Both the position numbers and the translations under genes were made by a program. The notes under the pieces are model-generated. The model was not told the origin of the DNA. It worked only from the letters and a program-made list of their open reading frames with translations, and did no database searches. 64,000 bases of DNA from Bacillota bacterium. GTDB taxonomy: Bacteria > Bacillota > Bacilli > Paenibacillales > Paenibacillaceae. Location: assembly GCA_023433615.1 (NCBI GenBank), contig JAEZCJ010000069.1, forward strand, positions 1 to 64,000, written 5' to 3'. This document shows, in pieces, positions 33,227 through 41,677 of this stretch (position 1 is its first letter; each line of letters begins with the position of its first letter).

Positions 33227-34906
33227 ATGAAATTCCAAAGCCTTTTCATCACCCTGTTAGCCGCTATGCTTGTTTCGGCGACAGCGCATCCTGATTCGGT
33301 GTCTGCCGAACGGGCAGATGTTTACGTCTACGTTGACGGTGACGGGCTTGATGTTGACCCGGGCGCGTATTCTGAGAACGGGAGAACGATGGTTCCGATG
33401 CGTGCGATCTTCGAGGCACTGCATGCACAGGTGCAATGGGATGCCCCAACGAAGACCGTCATCGGCAAGACTGCTGACAAGACGGTGGAGCTGCAATTGG
33501 ATAGCAAGACAGCGACGGTGAACGGCAAGAGCGTTACGCTCGATGCACCTGCCCAGCAGGTGGACGGTCGGGTCATGGTGCCGCTGCGGTTCGTATCCGA
33601 GTCGCTTGGCTATCAGGTGTATTTCAACGATAAGGGAGGATACTTCGGGGATCGATCGCAGGTGAACATCTTTACGAATCCTCAGGTTACGCTGACATAT
33701 AGGGACTTCGATATGAATTTGAATGCGGATGACTATGGGTACAGCTATTATTTCACGCCTTCGGTGAGATATCTATTTACAGACGGGTCCCGCATTCATA
33801 TCCTTCATGCCGATCAGCCGGGCGGAACGCGCCCGCGGTCATTGAGTCCCGACGGACCAGCGGGTGTTACGATCTATCATTTCGACACGCAGTTGAACCC
33901 GCTCGGCAAGACCGATATTACAGGTGAACTGCCGGTCTTTGGCGGGTTCCATCAGTCGGAGGACGGATTTTATTATATTGCGTATGGCAAGCATAACCTC
34001 CAAGAATTGGAGGGCCAAGTCGTCTATAGCATTGTAAAGTATGATGCAGAGTGGAAAAAGGTCGGCCAAGCAGATATTCGCGACGTGTATACGGCGATAC
34101 CGTACGACGGCAGCAATGTGACGATGGAAAGCCGTGACGGCAAGCTCGTCGTGCACTCTGCGCGGACACGTTACACGTCAGAGGACGGAAAGCGGCACCA
34201 GTCCAACATTACGTTCCAGATCCGTACCTCAGATATGGAAGTACTTGATAAAGGCGGCCATTGGCCGAAAAACCATGTCAGCCATTCGTTCGCTACTTAC
34301 GTCCGATTCGATGGCAGCCGGATCGTCTATGCCGACCACGGTGACGCTTATCCGCGCTCGATCGTGCTGCAGACAGAAGACTACGGCGGAATGACAAATG
34401 AGCGTGATATTATTACGTTCCCGGGGGAAATCGGAGAAAACCATACCGGTGCGATGCTCGGTGGCCTGGAAGTGTCGGATACGCATTATTTGCTGGTTGG
34501 TTCGAGTATTGTACCGAAGCTAAGTTATGTGGCTGGCTACAGTGCGAATCTCTTCGTCGCCGCCTTGCCAAAGCAAGGGGTCGCGCAGGGTGAAGTGAAG
34601 CTGAACTGGCTCACTGATCTTAAGGGGGCCTCGAGTACTAGTATGAACCCGACGGTGGACGAGTCGCATCTGGTGCCGTTGTCCGGCGGAAGGTATGCCG
34701 TGATCTGGAGCCAGACCGGAGATGATGCGATAGGTACCTATTACGCGATCGTGGACGGAACAGGAGCAACGGTGAAAGCGCCAGTGAGGCTGGGTGGTGT
34801 GCCGGCTCCAGGGAACGTCGAGCCGCTAGTGCTCGGTGACCAGCTGATCTGGTATGGTTTAGACGGAAGCAAGACGGCTTTCTACACGATTGATCTGTCG
34901 AAATGA
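33227..34906 (+). CDS. Secreted copper-amine-oxidase-N ('stalk') domain protein
   Basis: 559 aa. A signal peptide (about 1-27, MKFQSLFITLLAAML...) is followed by one stalk domain (about 30-125) with the hallmarks GRTMVPMRAIFEALHAQVQWD, TVNGKSVTLD and GRVMVPLRFVSESLGYQV. The remaining 430 residues look like a beta-rich, perhaps beta-propeller, domain without a recognised family. Stalk domains are abundant in Paenibacillaceae surface proteins and probably mediate wall or carbohydrate contact. The ATG at 33227 has AAGGAG upstream. Confidence 0.8.
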   Translation: MKFQSLFITLLAAMLVSATAHPDSVSAERADVYVYVDGDGLDVDPGAYSENGRTMVPMRAIFEALHAQVQWDAPTKTVIGKTADKTVELQLDSKTATVNGKSVTLDAPAQQVDGRVMVPLRFVSESLGYQVYFNDKGGYFGDRSQVNIFTNPQVTLTYRDFDMNLNADDYGYSYYFTPSVRYLFTDGSRIHILHADQPGGTRPRSLSPDGPAGVTIYHFDTQLNPLGKTDITGELPVFGGFHQSEDGFYYIAYGKHNLQELEGQVVYSIVKYDAEWKKVGQADIRDVYTAIPYDGSNVTMESRDGKLVVHSARTRYTSEDGKRHQSNITFQIRTSDMEVLDKGGHWPKNHVSHSFATYVRFDGSRIVYADHGDAYPRSIVLQTEDYGGMTNERDIITFPGEIGENHTGAMLGGLEVSDTHYLLVGSSIVPKLSYVAGYSANLFVAALPKQGVAQGEVKLNWLTDLKGASSTSMNPTVDESHLVPLSGGRYAVIWSQTGDDAIGTYYAIVDGTGATVKAPVRLGGVPAPGNVEPLVLGDQLIWYGLDGSKTAFYTIDLSK

Positions 34907-34916
34907 GCACATATGA

Positions 34917-34941
34917 GGGACGTCCAAGCGGACGTCCCTTT
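34917..34941 (+). terminator. Intrinsic terminator
   Basis: GGGACGTCC (34917-34925), loop AAGC, GGACGTCCC (34930-34938) and TTT. Confidence 0.75.
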
Positions 34942-35040
34942 GCGATAGTGTTACGCTGCCCAACCAGCATCGAAGATGCTCGGTATCCCTAGAGAGTCGG
35001 CTGATTAAGCGATTCGTTAGCGAGACTTTGTCGACAGTCT

Positions 35041-35063
35041 GAAGGGGGCTGAGGTGCCCCTTC
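35041..35063 (-). terminator. Hairpin at the end of the acyltransferase-like gene
   Basis: GAAGGGG (35041-35047) pairs with CCCCTTC (35057-35063) right after the minus-strand stop codon. Confidence 0.5.
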
Positions 35064-35065
35064 TA

Positions 35066-36244
35066 TCACATAATCAACACATACCCGAAACCGCTGCGCA
35101 AACGTCCGCCATGCTGTACGAATTTCAAAATGCGGGACTGGAAATCATTCTGGGGAACAAGCTGTTCCAACGGACATCTCTTTGTATAAAATATGAAGTC
35201 GAATAGGCAGCTTTCATTTTCCTCCTTAAGCATGATGGTGAACAGCTTCTGGAAAGCCAGAATATTCGAGCTTGGCGGCAAGAAATTTTCTAATTGCGTA
35301 TCCAGTAACCAAGTGTGTAGGATAAAAGCCTTCAAATTCAATTCGGGGAAGTGCTTCCGGAAAAATATCCTGGCCTCTTCAAAAGACTCCTGCACAGCTG
35401 TCATAGATAATTTCCCGTCTTTCGGAATATGAACAGACAATACATCGTCACCCGCTTGCACGGCTAGCCGCCACTGGCTGCGGTCAAGACCTATTTCCTT
35501 AGGAGACAACCGCCCTTCCGCATCAAATCCATACCCTCTAATGAAAGACTCATCCTCTGTTAAGCGGGGATGGAAAGCTTCTGCAGCAGTCACCCAGCTC
35601 TTCGCATCAAACGTTCCCTCTGAATGATAGAGAACGCTATCCTGTCCCTCGGGATGACGGTAGATCCGGGTTCCTCTAGGGTACGATGCGATTTCAAATT
35701 GGAGCCGTCCCAATCGGAAGAGATGACCCAGCATATGGGGCTGCATCCACCACATCTTTTCGTTGGAGAGGCCGTAGAACCCACACGAGTCATACCTGTC
35801 TCTCGTGCATTCTAAGAAGGTGCTTATGGCCGCGGAGAAGTGCGTGGGCGATAATTGTTTGTTGCTCAGCGCCGCGTCCAGTTTATCCGTATGGGCGATA
35901 ATGACAAGGGAGCGAAATACGCCTGGATATACAGCCTCCACGGTATCTGGTACCGGCCATTCACTATAGTGCTCCTCGGCACAATCATTCACCGTGAACA
36001 AGACGGTATACCATAGATGCCATAATGCTTGTAGTTCAGGATGACCTTGGATCCAAGAACTGCAAGCGACCATTTGTTCAAGCTGTTGGTCTGGAAAGTG
36101 GAAAACCTCGTCATATCTGACCAGCACATCTTTGGTCGGCAGCATCCCTTTGTCCAACGTGCTCGCAGCCAGCTCGAAATTTCTCTGCCAAGAGGCTGGA
36201 GGATTTGCAATGCGAAGTGTCTGTAAGAGTTCCGTATCGTTCAT
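35066..36244 (-). CDS. Acyltransferase domain-containing protein (DUF5596-like)
   Basis: 392 aa. The general look is that of Bacillota proteins annotated as 'acyltransferase domain-containing' with an N-terminal DUF5596 and a GNAT-like C-terminal half (LSVHIPKDGKLSMTAVQESFEEARIFFRKHFPELNLKAFILHTWLLD). The assignment rests on memory of the family, not on a catalytic motif. The ATG at 36244 follows AAGGGGGGC. A longer frame reaches 36277 without better support. Possibly an acyl transfer role in small-molecule modification; uncertain. Confidence 0.6.
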   Translation of the reverse strand: MNDTELLQTLRIANPPASWQRNFELAASTLDKGMLPTKDVLVRYDEVFHFPDQQLEQMVACSSWIQGHPELQALWHLWYTVLFTVNDCAEEHYSEWPVPDTVEAVYPGVFRSLVIIAHTDKLDAALSNKQLSPTHFSAAISTFLECTRDRYDSCGFYGLSNEKMWWMQPHMLGHLFRLGRLQFEIASYPRGTRIYRHPEGQDSVLYHSEGTFDAKSWVTAAEAFHPRLTEDESFIRGYGFDAEGRLSPKEIGLDRSQWRLAVQAGDDVLSVHIPKDGKLSMTAVQESFEEARIFFRKHFPELNLKAFILHTWLLDTQLENFLPPSSNILAFQKLFTIMLKEENESCLFDFIFYTKRCPLEQLVPQNDFQSRILKFVQHGGRLRSGFGYVLIM

Positions 36245-36417
36245 GGTAAGCCCCCCTTGTTGTCTCACATTCTTCATAAGTATTATAGAGCTCCGGGGAA
36301 ACTTCCATCTACAAAAGAATAATGCACTTGAATAGAAAATGGTATAGAATCAAGTAACCTTTTGCAACGATACTGGCACTTAGTATATAGAATCTGAGTA
36401 CAGAGGAGGTGCAAGAG

Positions 36418-37983
36418 ATGCGGGAGTGGATCGAAGGAGCTAGGCTTGGCGATCAAATCGCTTGGAAGCGGATTGTGAAACATTACAGCGGAATGGCATT
36501 TTCCGTGGCATATGGAAAGTTGGGCGATTGGGAACAAGCGGAGGATGCGGTTCAAGAAGCGTTCACGGAAGCATTCGCCAATCTCGCTAAATTGCAAGAG
36601 GCAGATGCGTTCCCGGGATGGTTCAAGACCATTGTCGAACGTCAATGCCATCGGCTTCTTCGCCGGAAAAAACTTTCCACGACGCATTGGGATGAAGTGG
36701 TTGTAACGGACGTAGCGAATTTCAGTGTGGAGTCCATCGCGGAAAGAAAGGAATGGCAGGAAAGGCTTCATCAATCTGTCGACGGTCTGTCCAGCCATTT
36801 AAAACTGGTCGTCCAATTATTTTATTTTCATGGGTATTCGATAAGAGAAATATCAAATTACCTGAATGTCCCCCCCTCCGTACTAAAAAAACGGTTGTTC
36901 GATGCCCGCAGTAAGCTGAGGACGTCGCTGCTTGTCACTGACTTTGTATCCATGTTCAACGATCTTTACGAAGGGGGAGTATCGATGCTCCATATAGTAA
37001 ACGGTGATAGTGTCGGCGATAAGTTAAGGAAGGGGAATATTCGCGGAGATATTCTGGTCTGGAGAGAAATCTATCCGGTAGGCCCGGTATTCGTAGATAT
37101 GGGCGAGCCCCGTCAGAGGTCAACCAGAGTGGAATATTTGGAGAGAACGCTGGGCATCCCGGCAGGCGACTATGAGACAAACTGTAAGTCACAAGAACAG
37201 ATTCTGCAGAACTTCCACAAATACGATGAGATCGTGCTATGGTTTGAGCATGATTTGTTTGACCAACTCATGCTAAGCTATTTGCTGCAGTGGTTTTCAA
37301 AGCGGACCCTAGGGCATTCAAGACTAAATTTGCTGTGTATCGGCAATTACCCGGGTATTGATCTCTTTCGAGGCTTGGGCCAGCTTACAACCAAGCAGTT
37401 GGAAACATTGTCAGGTACTTGGCTGAGTATCGGACAGAAGGAACTTGAGACGGGCAGCAGAATCTGGGAGGCATATGCTTCCCCGGATATAGAAAGGCAT
37501 GTTGAAATTTTGCGCGAAGATACATCGGCACTGCCCTTCGCTCACGCGGCGCTTGAACTGCATGTATCCCGCCTGCCTTCCGCAAAGAATGGACTGGGAA
37601 TCGTAGAGCAAACAACTTTGGAGTTGGTCCGGCATGGGGTGAATACCCCGCGCGAGCTGTTTAAGGAAATCGGGAACCGCTTGAGCGGGCTAGGAATGGG
37701 TGATTTGGAATATTGGTATCGACTACGGATGATGTCGGAGCGACCGAATGCACTATTAGAGCTACGGGGGCATGATACTTTTCCTGATTATCGAAAGCAA
37801 GCTACCTCATCCTTTGGAAATTGCGTTGTCGCATTAACAGAAGTAGGGATGGATGTAGCAGTTGGAGTCAAAGACTGGGTGAAAGTGAAGGGGATGGACG
37901 AGTGGTATGGCGGCCTGCGGCTGCATGGCGATTTAACATGGCGCTGGGACACGGAGAGAAAGCAATTGGTATATAAGGAATGA
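36418..37983 (+). CDS. Sigma-70 (ECF-type) factor fused to DUF1835/DUF3658-like domains
   Basis: 521 aa. Residues about 1-165 are an ECF sigma factor. Region 2 (SGMAFSVAYGKLGDWEQAEDAVQEAF, FPGWFKTIVERQC) and region 4 (GLSSHLKLVVQLFYFHGYSIREISNYL, VLKKRLFDARSKLR) are both present. After a short linker, a DUF1835 domain starts afresh at MLHIVNGDSVGDKL, with ILVWREIYPVGPV and WFEHDLFDQLML, followed by a DUF3658-like C-terminus. The ATG at 36418 has GAGGAGG 8 nt upstream. No frameshift or internal stop separates the halves, so it is a real fusion. No anti-sigma gene is adjacent. Confidence 0.85.
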   Translation: MREWIEGARLGDQIAWKRIVKHYSGMAFSVAYGKLGDWEQAEDAVQEAFTEAFANLAKLQEADAFPGWFKTIVERQCHRLLRRKKLSTTHWDEVVVTDVANFSVESIAERKEWQERLHQSVDGLSSHLKLVVQLFYFHGYSIREISNYLNVPPSVLKKRLFDARSKLRTSLLVTDFVSMFNDLYEGGVSMLHIVNGDSVGDKLRKGNIRGDILVWREIYPVGPVFVDMGEPRQRSTRVEYLERTLGIPAGDYETNCKSQEQILQNFHKYDEIVLWFEHDLFDQLMLSYLLQWFSKRTLGHSRLNLLCIGNYPGIDLFRGLGQLTTKQLETLSGTWLSIGQKELETGSRIWEAYASPDIERHVEILREDTSALPFAHAALELHVSRLPSAKNGLGIVEQTTLELVRHGVNTPRELFKEIGNRLSGLGMGDLEYWYRLRMMSERPNALLELRGHDTFPDYRKQATSSFGNCVVALTEVGMDVAVGVKDWVKVKGMDEWYGGLRLHGDLTWRWDTERKQLVYKE

Positions 37984-38030
37984 GGGAATAGCTAATCCGG
38001 ATTCAGCGCCATAATAGGGGCCAAAATGCA

Positions 38031-38070
38031 AGAAGACGTACGACAGGTCACTGTCATGCGTCTTCTTTTA
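38031..38070. terminator. Bidirectional terminator
   Basis: AGAAGACG-GACA pairs with TGTC-CGTCTTCT, followed by TTTA. The hxlR-type stop codon lies inside the loop-side strand. Confidence 0.75.
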
Positions 38071-38416
38071 TTGCATTGGGAGGTCGGTGAATCGCTCCCC
38101 ACTCACATAATCCTTCTAGAATAGGGAGTAAGGTCTTCGCCTTTACCGTAAGCCGGTACTCAACCTTTGGCGGGATTTGGGGATATTCTCTCCGTTCCAC
38201 CATCCCATCCTGCTCCAGCTCCTTAAGCTGTGAACTCAGTGTTTTATACGTAATTGCCCCGATTTGTCGCTTCAGATCGTTAAATCGAACCGGCTCGTTC
38301 TCCGCCAGGAGGTAAATAATGACCATCTTCCACTTCCCGCCAATGACGGAGAGCGTATATCCGAAGGGGGTATCTTGAAGATGCTTCACTTTGCCTCGAT
38401 ATTCGGCCATACCCAT
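38054..38416 (-). CDS. HxlR/MarR-like winged-helix transcriptional regulator
   Basis: 120 aa HxlR family. FGYTLSVIGGKWKMVIIYLLAENEPVRFNDLKRQI, TYKTLSSQLKELEQDGMV and the wing YPQIPPKVEYRLT are the standard core. Members of this family sense electrophiles, quinones or aldehydes, often by one N-terminal Cys. Here no N-terminal Cys is present and the only Cys is near the C-terminus (GLCEWG). It is divergent from a RidA gene, with a palindrome in between. The start codon is chosen at 38416 (MGMAEY), since the open frame beyond lacks an ATG. Confidence 0.88.
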   Translation of the reverse strand: MGMAEYRGKVKHLQDTPFGYTLSVIGGKWKMVIIYLLAENEPVRFNDLKRQIGAITYKTLSSQLKELEQDGMVERREYPQIPPKVEYRLTVKAKTLLPILEGLCEWGAIHRPPNAIKEDA

Positions 38417-38436
38417 GATATCACTATCCTTTTCGG

Positions 38437-38463
38437 TAGTACCTGTCAATAAAGTGCGTACTA
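38437..38463. promoter_or_regulatory. Probable HxlR-type operator
   Basis: TAGTAC (38437-38442) and GTACTA (38458-38463) form a perfect inverted repeat with 15 bp between. HxlR/YodB proteins favour TACT/AGTA half-sites. A minus-strand TTGACA (38449-38444) lies inside it. Confidence 0.5.
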
Positions 38464-38520
38464 TTTATTGGACCGCCATCATCTTATACTAACCATACCA
38501 TGCTCGAAAGGAGAATGAAA

Positions 38521-38916
38521 ATGAAGATAGCCAAGACATTTAATCACGGTGTTGCGTGGGAGGAAGGGAGCGGCATATCCCAAGGGTATTCGATTAACGG
38601 CACGATCTATGTCTCGGGTCAATTCTCCCACGATATGCAGAGCGCGTTCGTCGGAGCGGGAGATATCGAAGCGCAGACCAGGCAGACGCTTGAAAATTTA
38701 GACCGCGTATTGGCGGGGTTCGGCGTCACAAAGGCAGACCTGGCTTATGTAGAGATTTATCTGACAGACGTGAAGGGGGATTTCGAGCCTTGTATTCGGC
38801 TGTTTAATGAATATATGGGGCAGCACCGTCCCGCCGGCAGTCTTATTGGCGTGGCAGAGCTAGCGTTCCCTGAACAATTGATTGAAATTAGCGCGATCGC
38901 GCATGCTGACCAATAA
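38521..38916 (+). CDS. RidA family protein (YjgF/YER057c/UK114)
   Basis: 131 aa. Family features are GYSINGTIYVSGQFSHD, QTRQTLENLDRVLAGFGVTKADLAYVEIYLTD and the C-terminal IGVAELAFPEQLIEISAIA. The usual RidA arginine that binds the imine carboxylate is not where expected (...PEQLIEISAIA). It may therefore be an Rid subgroup with another substrate. The ATG at 38521 follows AAAGGAG by 7 nt. Divergent to the HxlR regulator, which probably controls it. Confidence 0.85.
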   Translation: MKIAKTFNHGVAWEEGSGISQGYSINGTIYVSGQFSHDMQSAFVGAGDIEAQTRQTLENLDRVLAGFGVTKADLAYVEIYLTDVKGDFEPCIRLFNEYMGQHRPAGSLIGVAELAFPEQLIEISAIAHADQ

Positions 38917-38922
38917 ACGCGG

Positions 38923-39468
38923 TCATCCCTTCGCACCGTAATGATTGACGCTGAAGCTGAACAATACCTTGACCATGAAGAGCAAGCTAATGATGAGCAT
39001 ATAAGGCTCAACCGAAGCCAGCATTGGGAGCCATCCGATTCCGAGCGATAGAAGCAGCCCTCCTATGAACAGCTGGTTGGATCCTCGGATTGCGTTCACG
39101 ATTGCGGCGCCGGTCACGGTATACAGCCACACGGCGAACGATGGCCAGAGACCGGTTCCCAGGAGGAGCGCAACAAGAAGAATATGTACATGGACCGAGA
39201 TGAAAATCCATCGCTTGCCGCCGCGCGTCGCATAGTAATTGCTTGTGGAAGCTGTAAAGTTGGCCAAGCATCCAGCGATAATATCAAAGATGAGGATAAA
39301 GGCAAGTATGCCTCGCCACAACGGAATACCCTGGTACATGACGGGAAATTGAAGGGAAAGAGCCGTTGCCAGCCCGCCGCCGAACATCAGAATGATAACG
39401 ATCGTGAGTATGCTTTGTTTCTCGCCGAAAACCTCGTGCAGGAATGCGGGGATTTGCCGTTGATTCAT
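38923..39468 (-). CDS. Polytopic membrane protein of unknown function
   Basis: 181 aa with about five transmembrane helices: ILTIVIILMFGGGLATALSL, GILAFILIFDIIAGCLA, WIFISVHVHILLVALLLG, a helix around SFAVWLYTVTGAAIVNAI, and two C-terminal ones. AGGAGTGG precedes the ATG. No family was recognised. Its promoter is bracketed by two matching palindromic operators, suggesting tight repression by an unlinked regulator. It converges on the RidA gene with 6 bp between stop codons. Confidence 0.75.
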   Translation of the reverse strand: MNQRQIPAFLHEVFGEKQSILTIVIILMFGGGLATALSLQFPVMYQGIPLWRGILAFILIFDIIAGCLANFTASTSNYYATRGGKRWIFISVHVHILLVALLLGTGLWPSFAVWLYTVTGAAIVNAIRGSNQLFIGGLLLSLGIGWLPMLASVEPYMLIISLLFMVKVLFSFSVNHYGAKG

Positions 39469-39497
39469 GTTTATCCACTCCTAGACATAGAAGATTT

Positions 39498-39521
39498 GTA
39501 GTAAATACAGAAATATACTAC
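39498..39521. promoter_or_regulatory. Operator 1 (GTAGT-N14-ACTAC)
   Basis: GTAGT at 39498-39502 and ACTAC at 39517-39521. It lies directly downstream of the -10 element, covering the likely transcription start of the membrane protein gene. Confidence 0.6.
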
Positions 39522-39524
39522 ATA

Positions 39525-39553
39525 ATTATAGCTATTCGTGTCATCCTTGGCAA
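39525..39553 (-). promoter_or_regulatory. Promoter of the membrane protein gene
   Basis: On the minus strand: -35 TTGCCA (39553-39548), exactly 17 bp, -10 TATAAT (39530-39525). This is a strong consensus-like promoter. Confidence 0.75.
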
Positions 39554-39560
39554 ATGTTTT

Positions 39561-39584
39561 GTAGTTAACTAGTTAAATAACTAC
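39561..39584. promoter_or_regulatory. Operator 2 (GTAGT-N14-ACTAC, with nested palindrome)
   Basis: GTAGT at 39561-39565 and ACTAC at 39580-39584, the same 24-bp format as operator 1. The arms extend to TTTTGTAGTTA/TAACTACAAAA (39557-39588), and the 12-bp palindrome TTAACTAGTTAA is nested inside. It lies 7 bp upstream of the -35. Confidence 0.6.
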
Positions 39585-39639
39585 AAAATCTTCGGCGCAA
39601 GACGATATAAGTCCACTGGCGACAATAGAATGGATTCGT

Positions 39640-39680
39640 AAGGAGCAGACTGCCGAGGGGCGGAAAGCTCCTTTTGCTAT
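39640..39680 (+). terminator. Terminator-like hairpin upstream of the AAA+ gene
   Basis: AAGGAGC (39640-39646) pairs with GCTCCTT (39667-39673), followed by TTGCTATTTTT. No + strand gene ends before it, because the previous + gene ends at 38916 and a minus gene lies between. It may end a short untranslated RNA or attenuate the AAA+ gene. Confidence 0.5.
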
Positions 39681-39769
39681 TTTTCCACCGATAGTCCCGA
39701 CACGCTGCCTATTGATCCTCATCCACGTTGTATACTAAGATAATGGAATAATCTAGAAGGGGGTTCAAC

Positions 39770-40726
39770 ATGTCTGATCATGATGAGCTTGCGGAACGAC
39801 GTCGGAAAAATTTGAAACTCATCCAATTCAATTCGGATGGTCAAACGCTTGCGGAGTCCGAGAAGCCGAAGGAAACCTTCGAAGATGTAGGCGGACTGGG
39901 AGACGTGAAGAAAAAAATTAGGATGAGCTTCATTCTCCCGTTGAAGCAGCCCGAAGTATTCGCCGCATACGGGAAAGAAGCCGGCGGCAGTCTGCTGTTA
40001 TACGGTCCGCCTGGATGCGGAAAAACGTTCTTGGCACGGGCGGTAGCGGGGGAGATCGATGCGAACTTCATGCACATCGAACTCCAGGCGATCCTCTCGA
40101 TGTATGTGGGGCAGAGCGAGCACAACCTCCACGATATTTTTGAGAAGGCTCGCGAGAATAAACCATGCGTAATCTTCATCGATGAGCTCGACGCAATGGG
40201 CGGAAGCCGTCATCAGATGCGGCAGCATCACGATCGCATGCTCGTCAATCAGTTGCTGCTTGAACTGGACGGACTTCAAGCGAAGAATGATAACGTGTTC
40301 GTCATCGGAGCTACGAATACGCCGTGGTATCTGGATTCGGCGCTTCGACGTCCGGGGCGATTCAACCATCTGATTTTCGTCCCGCCGCCAGAAGAAGCGG
40401 AACGGGAAACGATTCTTCGCCTGAAGCTGGCAGGGAAGCCGTCGGATGCCATGAATCTGTCTAAAATTGCGGCGGAATCCAAGCATTTTTCGGGTGCAGA
40501 TCTAGAGCAGGTCGTGAAGGATGCCGTAGAGTTCGCGATGGAGCGTACGTTCGAGAGTGGCGATATCCAGCCGATCACGCAGGAAGATCTGAGGCAGTCG
40601 TTGAAGGCGCGGAAGGCGTCTACGCTGGATTGGTTCGCTACGGCGAAAAATTACGCCACCTTCAGCGATGTGAATCGAGATTATCAAATCGTGCTGGATT
40701 ATATGAAGCGTAACGGCATCAAGTAG
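39770..40726 (+). CDS. AAA+ ATPase (classical VCP/spastin/katanin-like clade)
   Basis: 318 aa, a single AAA module with a short N-terminus. Walker A is GPPGCGKTFLARAVAGE, Walker B VIFIDELDAMGG, sensor 1 ATNTP and the arginine fingers LRRPGRFNHLI, with the 'second region of homology' intact. VGQSEHNLHDIFEKAR replaces the usual pore/WVGESE segment with MYVGQSE, close to the Vps4/spastin type. Such enzymes remodel protein complexes as hexamers. AAGGGGG precedes the ATG. It is followed after 22 bp by a membrane-anchored TPR protein, a likely partner. Confidence 0.9.
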   Translation: MSDHDELAERRRKNLKLIQFNSDGQTLAESEKPKETFEDVGGLGDVKKKIRMSFILPLKQPEVFAAYGKEAGGSLLLYGPPGCGKTFLARAVAGEIDANFMHIELQAILSMYVGQSEHNLHDIFEKARENKPCVIFIDELDAMGGSRHQMRQHHDRMLVNQLLLELDGLQAKNDNVFVIGATNTPWYLDSALRRPGRFNHLIFVPPPEEAERETILRLKLAGKPSDAMNLSKIAAESKHFSGADLEQVVKDAVEFAMERTFESGDIQPITQEDLRQSLKARKASTLDWFATAKNYATFSDVNRDYQIVLDYMKRNGIK

Positions 40727-40748
40727 GACGACGGAAGGGGCTTGAGCG

Positions 40749-41612
40749 TTGGAGAAGGCGTGGGATGCAGGTTATGCCATGGTGCAGCAGCTTGTGCAGA
40801 TGAAACGATATAAAGAAGCTTTAGCGGAAGCGGAAAAGCTGCTTCAGCATAGCCCCGAGGAACCGAATACTTACTCAACGATTGGGTGGATATATTCGTT
40901 GCTCAACGAATATGACAAGGCGCTGCACTGGTCTAGTGAAGCGCTCGGACGAGACCCGGACAATCCATTGGCATGGTATGTGCGAGTGGGGGTCTACTAT
41001 GAGACAGATCAAGAAGCGGCGTTCGAGAAGTCGTTAATCGAGGCGTTAAGAGTTGATCCATACGAGGATCATTATTATTTCTTGAAAGCGTCGAGGCTCA
41101 ATAAACAGGGAAAGTACAAGGAAGCAAGCGAACAAATTTTGCACGCCTTGGAGCTCGACCCCGAGTCGCCGCGTAATTTAGCGCTGCACGGCTATACGGA
41201 GGCCTTACTCGGCAACGATGCAGCATCTAGCAGAGCAGAACGGGAGGCGCTTCAGCGTGATGCCGAAGAACCGACGGTCTTCATGCTCCTGGCATGGGCG
41301 GCGGCCAAGCGCGGGGAGTACGATCTCGCAGAGAAGTACATGTCGAATGCCGTTCGGCTGAATCCGGAAGAGAAACAAATTCGCGACGAGTATCTGGAAG
41401 CGCTTCAACGGGGCAATAAGATCTATCGCATATTTCTGTGGCCGGCCAAGGCCGTACGCAGGCTAAAGCCTTGGCAGATCCTGCTGGCATGGATCGCGGC
41501 ATGGATGTTGTTCAAACCGCTTATTATCTTATTTATCATTCTGTACATCCTGACTCATTGGATCAGCAAGGGCATCGTTCACGTCCGCGTATTTGGCTGG
41601 AGACGGAGATGA
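40749..41612 (+). CDS. TPR protein with C-terminal membrane helices
   Basis: 287 aa. Tetratricopeptide repeats fill about 1-220: YKEALAEAEKLLQHSPEEPNTYSTIGWIYSLLNEYDKALHWSSEAL, YKEASEQILHALELDPESPRNLALHGY, EYDLAEKYMSNAVRLNPEE. Two hydrophobic helices near the C-terminus (about 235-275) anchor it. The start codon is TTG, 8 nt after GGAAGGGG. It probably forms a scaffold that recruits substrates or the AAA+ ATPase encoded just upstream to the membrane; this is inference from operon structure. Confidence 0.82.
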   Translation: MEKAWDAGYAMVQQLVQMKRYKEALAEAEKLLQHSPEEPNTYSTIGWIYSLLNEYDKALHWSSEALGRDPDNPLAWYVRVGVYYETDQEAAFEKSLIEALRVDPYEDHYYFLKASRLNKQGKYKEASEQILHALELDPESPRNLALHGYTEALLGNDAASSRAEREALQRDAEEPTVFMLLAWAAAKRGEYDLAEKYMSNAVRLNPEEKQIRDEYLEALQRGNKIYRIFLWPAKAVRRLKPWQILLAWIAAWMLFKPLIILFIILYILTHWISKGIVHVRVFGWRRR

Positions 41613-41677
41613 GTCATTCTCTACGAAGAGCTTAATTCGAAAGCAGACGACATATGCTGATGCGAGTCGCTAACGGG

